The position numbers and the translations under genes are program-made. Under the pieces are notes generated by a model. The model did not search any database and was not told the DNA's origin. It saw only the letters and a program-made list of their open reading frames with translations. From positions 981,001-1,045,000 of the forward strand of contig BDSL01000012.1 of NCBI GenBank assembly GCA_003116995.1: a stretch of 64,000 nt of DNA, written 5' to 3'. Below are positions 56,706 to 64,000 of the stretch, piece by piece. This DNA is from Yamagishiella unicocca (Eukaryota; Chlorophyta; Chlorophyceae; Chlamydomonadales; Volvocaceae). Position 1 is the stretch's first letter. Each line of letters opens with the position of its first letter.

Positions 56706-59700
56706 CTGACGTCGGGACCAGGGGGCGGGGTTGGTGGAGAAACACGTGTAAACGACTTAAAAGGAGGTAAAAAGATCGGCGAACAGTTGGGAACACGCGT
56801 TTAGGCTCCCCAGGGCGAGGGGGAGGGCGGGGCTGTCCAGGGCAGATGAAGGACTGTGACGGGTTGTGATGTAGCCGTGTAGATACGTCCTCGCGAGCAG
56901 CGCGGATGGAGGTGGTGGCCGGCAACCCTGTATCACCGTTGCTGCCATGGGATCGACAACGTGGCAGATGCATGCCGATGCGTTTTTAAGGGAGCAGCAA
57001 CTGCGCACCGCCCGCACATAAGCCCCAGGGAGCCCAGCGGTCACCCACGTACAGCTTCCGGGCAACAACTCCTTCCCCCCGACTGTTTGTGCATTTCTTC
57101 CGCACTTAATAGCACCCTGCGGCTCTACACGACGGGTTTTATAAAGGATTGTCTCCTTTCACGGTTAACATAAGGTGGGCCGGAGGTTTCTGTCTGCACG
57201 TCACTGCCAACCTGAACCGAGACTGATGCGTGCTGCACCTACCAACCGTCGACACGCACGTCCTCGAGCTGTGCCTCCTTTTGAAAGGCACAACCTCCCC
57301 ATGCACAAGCGCCACACCTTTGCTTAGGGATTTCCGGACTGCTGTGACGGCTCCGAGCCATTGGTTCTTGTCGCTGGCTTTAATAGCAGACGCAGCGCCT
57401 TCCAGGTCGTCAGGACTGAAATGTCGCGGCCCTGCAGTTTGTAAAGCGCTATACTTGACTACAATTGTCTCGTTTCAATTCCGGGCGCTACTTGGCTTTG
57501 CTCCAAGCCATGTGCAATGCGACATGCAGTCAGGTAAGGGGCTAGAAGCGCAGCCTCTAGCCGAAGCATTGTCTCACGTGCGTGCAGCAAATCTTGAAGC
57601 TCCGCAGGAACGTAGACGTTGAACTTCGGCGCAAAGACAGGCGGCTTAGCATCCTCCTGGACTCGCTGGTTGTTACGATTCGACACGCCGCGCCACCTCT
57701 TGAAAGAAGGGCATGTAGGATTTGGAGCGGCCATGTGCTATGATTCGCAAAGTGCGACTTTCTGCCACAAAATGGCGATGTAAAGACGTGCGTAGGATTA
57801 TCGCATGTAAGCAATGCTAATCCGTGCTGCGAAGCCACGGTAGTATAAGGCGGACGTGGATAAGCAAAGAGCGAGCGAAAAACACCTTCGAGTTTCGACC
57901 GCAGATACTTCCAGGTTGTATGCTACACAGCAATGAGCGTGTCCTGAATTAAATATAACGCTCTACACCGATTGTTTTAGGCCGTGTTTGGCTTGGAGAT
58001 TTGGACAACCTTGGCCTTAGGTCATAAGTGTGCACGGGCGCACCGTGTGCGCGTTGGGTATAGTTGCCGTATCGGATATACGACGAAAAATAGTTAAAAC
58101 GCCCCTTATTTTAGCTTCAGCTTCACTACATGTTCAATTCCTTTTTACCTATTCCTGCCTTTTTGCGGTTCAGGAGCCTCTTGGCGTGTCTGGATCGTAC
58201 AAGCTGCAGCTCGTAAACTCCCCCAATCACCTTCAACCGACCGATTGCGCATTCAAACGGAACATAAGATCTTTTATAAATGCACACAAGATACATGGTG
58301 GGCGGAAAACAATATCCAACCGCCTTGCATGATGTAATCCACAGCCGGCATCCCACCATTCATATTTTTAGCACGTGTAATATATAAAAAAAGGTACTCG
58401 TCGTGCCAGCGCGGAGGAAATGAGGAAAACAGTGCAGGCCGGGTGCGGTCCTGGAAGCGGATTTGGTTGGTTTCAAAAACCAATGGTGGAAAGACGGATA
58501 GAAGCAAACTGAGGACAGACGAACTAAGGACAGAGAGGTAGAGGTAAGGAAGGTAGAAAAAGAGGTAGACACGAAACTACGGCAGAGTGTGGAGTGTGTC
58601 CTTCTTTTCCTGCGTCTCTTTCGGCGTCAGGCGATGCGCCCGATGGCTCTATCATATGGTCTGGGGCCGACTGGTAACATTTACTACTACAAAGCTGCAG
58701 GAGGATGCGCTGGCCGGACCCTCCATCCCCTCCGCAGCTTTTACCCTCCTAGCCTTTTCAAAGAATGGGTGGCTGTGCTGGTTTCCGACCCGTGGCGAAT
58801 CAAGAAACGACACAAGAGGGACAGCGGCCAGGGAGTTTAGCGGCACTAACAGGCCGGCGGTAACGCTGCAGCTCGTCGCTGGGTGCTCAGCTCCGGAACC
58901 AGCCAGCGTTCTGGCTGAGCTGAAACCGAGCCTGGCGTGACGGCTCTTGCCTCGACGCCCTGCCACGCCCCAGCGCCGGCACGTACGTTTCACCGGCACT
59001 GTTTCCGGAGCCAGGACATCTGCCGTGACTACAGCGCCTCTGTTGCTGTTAGGATTGATTGCGTCATGGATTCGGTTTCCACTCGTTCCGACAACGATGG
59101 GGACACGTGTGAATCTCGCGATTCAGGTCGGGCGCAGGGCCCTTCTGACCAAATCCGTTGGTGCCGCAGAGTATTTAGCGGAACCACGCCTCATTCCTCG
59201 GCGTGGTTCTTCTGCTTGGTTGTTTTGGTTGTTTTGGTTGTGCTTCTACACAATGTAACACACCGCGCTTGAAGAACGCCCGCGGCTCCTTGCTGCGTGA
59301 ATAGGTCACTAGGTCGACGCAGCCGCAGTCAGCGCCGCCTTTACGTTTGGAACTTGAGACCCTGCAGCTTGGTAACCTGCAGCCCGCCTGCCAGCAGCGC
59401 CAGTCCGCGGGGCTGTGGTGCCGCGCGCCCGCGCCACCCAGCAACAGGTCGAGAGCAGAAGAACCACCTCTGGTCACTCGCACCCAGATTACCATATTGC
59501 AAACATCGCAATTTACTGCGCATCGCCGGCCTGTTGAAACAGTCTCAAACGTGGGATTGTTATTTCCGCGCCGCCGCGCCCTTGACGACTTTCTTGTGCA
59601 CTACCTGCCTCCTGGCTGCACCTTGCTACAGGTCGCGAGCAGGGTTGAGGACCCGTATGGCAACCTCCTGCCGTGGACTCAGCCTTCGGCAGGAGTACGT

Positions 59701-60790
59701 GAAGCCGCGCCTCAACGACCCTGCCTAGCGACCTAGAGCCACAACACGAGCAACACCTCCACAATTCACGAAGACCATCTACCATCAGTAGGCCGTCTCC
59801 CGGCGGGCATCATGCTGGGGGGAGGTTTCCTGAGTCCTCCTGGGTTTCCATAGGAAGGGGCAGTATTGATAGCGCTACACTGCGCGCTCGCGAGGTGAAG
59901 TTCCGGGCAGTAAGCCCCCCAGCCGGCAATGAGACCACGCGAACCGCTCCCTTAGCACGTTTCGTTGCCCTACCGGCCAGGTGGACTCCGGGAACATATC
60001 TTCGTCGTTTTGAGGTGGAAGAGTGAGCCGAACATGAGCCTCGCAAGTGCCGTGACAGTTGCTGCCTTGAGTGATTTCGAGTTGACTTGGCTGACGTTGT
60101 GCTGTTTGGTTTGCTGATGTTCGCCGTCCCGTTTCCGATAATCCATGATGTCATGCCCGAGATCTGCCGCCGGTCACGCCCTATTCTAACCAGCTACCGG
60201 GGCTGCGGAGTTACGAAGTAGGTAAATCGCCCCAGCCGGTGGGGTGTTTTCGTGTTTACGAACGGACAGGCGCGACAAAATGTGTTTCAAAAGGTCCGAC
60301 ACCTTGGCACAGGAGTCCCCCGATTACCTCACTCTCGCATAGACTATAGAATAGCGGGCTAGCATCGGTAGGTCGAGCTTGCGGCACTGGACGGAGTAGG
60401 ACGATCGCATTCCGGACGTCATGTTGGCGGGACATCAGTAGGCTGATCCTAAGACTGCCTGAGCCTCTGCAGCAATTTGTACATGGGCTTAGCTGTTCGT
60501 AGCCGGAGAAGCAGATTGCCCCCCTGTGGCCTGCACTCACTCAGGGCTTGTGGGTGTTTTCTTCCTTAGTGTGTGAGATCGCTAGGAACAACCGCGTGCG
60601 TGTGTCCCCCACACGTGGTTGTGGGGGGAAGTGTTACACCTGGCTTTCGGTGATGTAGTGACGTGTCATTTCTGCGAAAAGCCAATGACTCGGCATGTTT
60701 CTCAGTTTTGCGTCGTAGGCTAAGGCTTGTGGGTTTGGGTTCGGGCTCGGGCCTATGGTCGCGGTGAGACTGCAGGTGCACTTCAGGTGA
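56706..60790. other. unassigned region upstream of the importin-alpha-like gene
   Basis: The missing importin N-terminal exons should be here, but no Arg/Lys-rich IBB segment was found. Other content: a minus-strand frame 57734-57459 of balanced composition (contains KFNVYVPAELQDLLHARETM), a SINE-like copy at 58.6 kb, and overlapping plus-strand frames at 59.3-59.7 kb without recognisable motifs. Confidence 0.45.
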
Positions 60791-61168
60791 TTATAGCTGC
60801 GGCAACTGACTGAATAGCGTGTAGACACCCTGCTGCGGCTGCTGCGTGGCTTTAGGTGCCGCAAACATTTCTGCCAGACTGTCTGCAGACACCGTAGCCT
60901 GTGGCGTCTGTGTGTCGCTGGCGATGGCGGATACCGTTGGCAGCGGCTGCCGACTTCCGTCCAGCAGGCCTTTCACCACCGTGATCAACGCGGCAACAAC
61001 CACCTCAGACTCCACAAGCTCCTTTATGGATTGCTGGTTGAGTGCAATCGTCTGCGACGAGCTAGTGTGGCTTGCGGCCTGGGAGCACATGCATGGAAAC
61101 TTCGCCATCAGGACTTGCTGGCAAAACTCTGATAGACAGCTTTGGGCACGCGGGTTTCTCTTGCATTC
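60791..61168 (-). CDS. possible 3'-terminal exon of an unrecognised gene
   Basis: I do not recognise this protein. A strong acceptor (tctctcacag, then GAATGCAAG) opens a frame of about 125 codons starting ECKRNPRAQSCLSEFCQQVL and ending TLFSQLPQL before a stop. It has balanced composition, four Cys residues near its start and amphipathic stretches (IKELVESEVVVAALITVVKG), unlike the Ala/Pro/Arg shadow frames around it. The same frame continues upstream to an ATG at 61246, so a 151-residue single-exon gene is an alternative. No upstream exons were identified. Confidence 0.3.
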   Translation of the reverse strand, partial: ECKRNPRAQSCLSEFCQQVLMAKFPCMCSQAASHTSSSQTIALNQQSIKELVESEVVVAALITVVKGLLDGSRQPLPTVSAIASDTQTPQATVSADSLAEMFAAPKATQQPQQGVYTLFSQLPQL

Positions 61169-61793
61169 CTGTGAGAGATGAGCACGGATGTGCGGGTGAG
61201 CACCGTGGTCGTCATCGCGAGCTGTCGCTTCAATGCTCACTTCCACGACAACTTCTGCTACTTGCTCGGCGACATCAAGGCGTGGGGATTAAACGCGAGC
61301 TCCCTGGGTGCACATGATCGGCCGTATCCCAAGAGCCATGTCTCCCCTTGGAGTTCCCACAAGCAAGCAAGTTTACTTCGAAAGGAGCCTCCACCGGTAT
61401 CACACATTACCGCGGTCGTTATTCATAGATTAAAAAGTTCCATTATACTTCAAGAATTGGTGCTACTGTTCTGCTTGCACTGCGACATATCCGTCCATGT
61501 ATATTGGCGTCATATGCATTATGGGGCGCCATGCATAGAACGTTTGCCTTTACAGTCCCTACACGCCGGCCTTTCTGAGCCGCGACTCCTTTATATCAGC
61601 CTCATCCCGGCGTCTTTCAGCTGGGGGGGGAGTGTCGCCGCGTAGAAAAAATACCTGTCACAACACTCTTTCCTACTAACGTACGTGCCGGCGCTGGGGC
61701 GTGGCAGCTGTCATGCCCCACAGCAGGCATCACCTGTAGAAGGAAAGTGATGGGGATGGTGACAGCTGTCACGACACCCAATTCCCTGACATC
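61169..61793. other. unassigned stretch before the RT composite
   Basis: No gene recognised. It has a T-rich run and a GGCAGCTGTCATGCC / GACAGCTGTCACGAC repeat pair around 61,705-61,780. Confidence 0.4.
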
Positions 61794-62115
61794 TGAGAGA
61801 GAGAGACCGCGTTACAGTGGCCGCACGACAGGCGGCACCCGCCCTTATCCCGGCGGGAAAGCACTGCGGAAGAGACACGGAACCAAGGTCGGGTACGGGC
61901 AACAGCAGGCAAACAGCATCATGCAAAGTCAGCACAAGCGACGGCAGGACACGGCCCCATGCAGGCCACCCTTACGCGTCAAAACCACCACAAAAGCCCC
62001 CATTGGCTCACCTGCCCATCACCCGCACCACTCGTATCTCGAACCAGCAAAGGTGGCACCAGGAAAGAAAGAACGAAAGAACAAACAGCAGCCAAGGCAA
62101 GCTAGCTAGGGCGGC

Positions 62116-62242
62116 ATGCTTACCTCCCCCCGGGAGGTGCTTACCTCCCCCCGGGAGGTGCTTACCTCCCCCCGGGAGGTGCTTACCTCCCCCCGGGAGG
62201 TGCTTACCTCCCCCCGGGAGGTGCTTACCTCCCCCCGGGAGG
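62116..62242. repeat. 21-bp tandem array, about 6 copies (downstream of RT)
   Basis: Same unit as the array at 63.8 kb, here between the two copies of the ~322-bp 3' segment. Confidence 0.95.
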
Positions 62243-62558
62243 TATGAGAGAGAGAGAGACCGCGTTACAGTGGCCGCACGACAGGCGGCACCCGCCCTTA
62301 TCCCGGCGGGAAAGCACTGCGGAAGAGACACGGAACCAAGGTCGGGTACGGGCAACAGCAGGCAAACAGCATCATGCAAAGTCAGCACAAGCGACGGCAG
62401 GACACGGCCCCATGCAGGCCACCCTTACGCGTCAAAACCACCACAAAAGCCCCCATTGGCTCACCTGCCCATCACCCGCACCACTCGTATCTCGAACCAG
62501 CAAAGGTGGCACCAGGAAAGAAAGAACGAAAGAACAAACAGCAGCCAAGGCAGGCTAG

Positions 62559-63767
62559 CTAGGGCGGCACGGCGCACATGAGCCGACCCCCGGTTACGAA
62601 CAAAAATGGGTGGTCCACCCCCACGTCACCCCAGTCCTTGCGGGGCAAACCCAAGCCCGCAAAGTCCCGCAGCAAGGCCCAGAACTTAGCAAGGAGGCCA
62701 GAACGCATAGCAGCAGGGAGGGTGGTGCCGGAGAGCCGATGAGAGTGTATGTACCGGCGCGCCCACTCCATCGCGTTGAGCGCCGCCAACGCCACCAACG
62801 CCACCACCGAGGCAGTGGTCGCCAGCGCCTCGGCGGCCACTGCGACCAGGACGGCAGCCGCCGGCGCCACGGCAGCCGCGGCGGCCGGGGCGGCAGCCGC
62901 CTGCGGGGCAGCAGCAGCGGCGGCCAGGGCGGCAGCCACCGGCGCAGCGGCAGCAGCGGCGGCGGCCGGGGCGTCAGGAGGTACGGCGGCGGCGCCAGCG
63001 CCTGCCGGGGCGGCCTCCACCGGCGCCTCGGCAGCAGCGGCGCTCGGGGCGGCGGGTGAAGCGGCGGCACCGCCCGCAGCAGTCCACGCGGCGGCAGGGG
63101 CGGCGACGGCCGCCACCGCAGCGGCAAGGACGGCAGCCGGGGCGGCGGGCGCCGGCGCCACCTGGCGACCAGCCCACAGCAGCTCGACCTTGGAGGGATT
63201 CAGGTGCTGGCCAGAGGCGCGGGCAAACGCCGCCATGAGGGCGATAAATGGCGGTACTGCAGCTGCATCTGGGAGCGCGACTTGGGCATCATCAGCAAAC
63301 TGCACGCCGGTAACCAGGCTGGCCGGGTCCGCCGGGGCCAGCGGCACGCCAACACCGTGCCGCTTCAGCCAGCAGAGGAGGGCGTGGGCCACGAAGAGGT
63401 AGAGGAGCGGGGCAAGGGGACAGCCCTGCCGGACGCCGGCCCGGATAGGGACAGAGCGGGAGATGTAGCCGTTGACGGACGCCATGGCCACTGTACGGCC
63501 CAACAGGAGCTGCGTCCATCCCAGGAAACCGGCCCCAACACCCATGCGCTCCATGACAGCAAAGAGGAAGGAGCGGTCAATGGTGTCGTAAGCTTTGGCG
63601 AAATCCAAGAAGGCGATGAGAGCACTCCGTTGCTGCTGGTGTAGGAGGGGGGGGAGGCAGCGAAGGAAGCGGGTGTTGGCGCCAATGGAGCGGCCGGGGA
63701 GGAAGGCGGACTGCTCGAGGGGGATGGCGGCGGAAAGGCCAGGGCTGAGGCGACCCCCGGTGACCAA
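62559..63767 (-). mobile_element. non-LTR retrotransposon reverse transcriptase, 5'-incomplete
   Basis: LINE-type reverse transcriptase fragment. Visible motifs: SAFLPGRSIGANTRFL, catalytic motif A FLDFAKAYDTIDRSFL, motif B GVRQGCPLAPLLYLFVAHAL, motif C VQFADDAQVAL (catalytic FADD) and NPSKVELLW. The RT N-terminus and any endonuclease are missing; the frame begins just inside a 21-bp tandem array. After the RT core comes a long Ala-rich segment (about 63,170-62,790), then RYIHSHRLSG and a C-terminal tail. Motifs are intact, but truncation makes autonomous function unlikely. Confidence 0.85.
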
Positions 63768-63789
63768 GGCGCAAGGCTGCCCTTACTTG

Positions 63790-63897
63790 GTGCTTACCTC
63801 CCCCCGGGAGGTGCTTACCTCCCCCCGGGAGGTGCTTACCTCCCCCCGGGAGGTGCTTACCTCCCCCCGGGAGGTGCTTACCTCCCCCCGGGAGGTA
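63790..63897. repeat. 21-bp tandem array, 5 copies (upstream of RT)
   Basis: Unit GTGCTTACCTCCCCCCGGGAG repeated about five times with no visible mismatch. Each unit contains an inverted repeat (ACCTCCC / GGGAGGT). On the minus strand each reads GGGAGGTAAGC, a perfect GT splice-donor consensus, and translates as repeated LPGGGKH. Confidence 0.95.
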
Positions 63898-64000
63898 TGA
63901 AGATGGCAGACGGTGCAATTTTCAGCTTAATGCATATATATATGTAGCTATGCCAATGCCAAGTTACCATGCAGCTGCGCAGCGCCTGCGCGCCGCCGCT

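Larger units (their letters stand above)
61794..63900 (-). mobile_element. composite RT element: duplicated 3' segment plus two 21-bp arrays
   Basis: On the minus strand the order is 21-bp array (63,897-63,790), RT ORF, ~322-bp 3' segment (62,569-62,245), a second 21-bp array (62,242-62,116), and a second near-identical copy of the 3' segment (62,115-61,794; differs at one base near its end by eye). This resembles two head-to-tail copies of one element, the downstream one with its coding part deleted. Confidence 0.7.

Noticed and set aside
62116..62242. Regular short repeats suggesting a CRISPR array
   Set aside because: Units are contiguous with no spacers, and the genome is clearly eukaryotic.
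1..64000. tRNA and rRNA genes
   Set aside because: I looked for A/B-box plus cloverleaf patterns and rRNA-like blocks by eye and saw none; a tRNAscan-type search would be decisive.

Overview
This is nuclear DNA of a GC-rich eukaryote, most likely a volvocine green alga (Chlamydomonadales: Chlamydomonas, Gonium, Volvox and relatives). The evidence is many short exons joined by GT-AG introns, strong G/C third positions, long Ala/Gly/Pro inserts inside catalytic domains, CCCTAAAA-type interstitial telomere motifs, a TGTAA polyadenylation-type signal, and abundant microsatellites. All exon boundaries were read by eye from splice motifs and reading-frame continuity; no alignment was run.

Layout. 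(1) 1-11,790, minus: a transmembrane receptor-like protein kinase whose 3' end lies outside the window. (2) 11,791-16,229: intergenic, with a 37-bp-stem inverted repeat and copies of a short retroposon-like repeat. (3) 16,230-36,862, minus: one 20.6-kb gene for a full-size pleiotropic-drug-resistance (ABCG) ABC transporter of about 41 exons, nearly complete from M to stop. (4) 36,863-40,142: no recognisable gene. (5) 40,143-41,910, plus: a clean five-exon sulfotransferase. (6) 43,085-47,580, minus: a CAP10/GT90-type glycosyltransferase, convergent with the sulfotransferase. (7) 50,001-56,705, minus: an importin-alpha-like armadillo protein whose last intron carries a 2.6-kb element with two apparently identical 513-bp direct repeats. 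(8) 56,706-61,793: mostly unassigned, with one possible small terminal exon. (9) 61,794-63,900: a degenerate non-LTR reverse transcriptase with 21-bp tandem arrays and a duplicated 3' segment.

The kinase, ABC transporter, sulfotransferase and glycosyltransferase all belong to the cell surface or secretory pathway. Nothing in the sequence shows that they form one pathway.

The most unusual signal is that at least five families of short dispersed sequence (called A-E here, about 35-95 bp, roughly 40 copies) fall almost exclusively inside introns of the four large minus-strand genes, often close to splice sites, and are nearly absent from the intergenic stretches. Family A equals the terminal ~90 bp of the 513-bp repeat. 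This looks like intron-associated (introner-like or intron-targeted) mobile DNA and is the best candidate for something undescribed.
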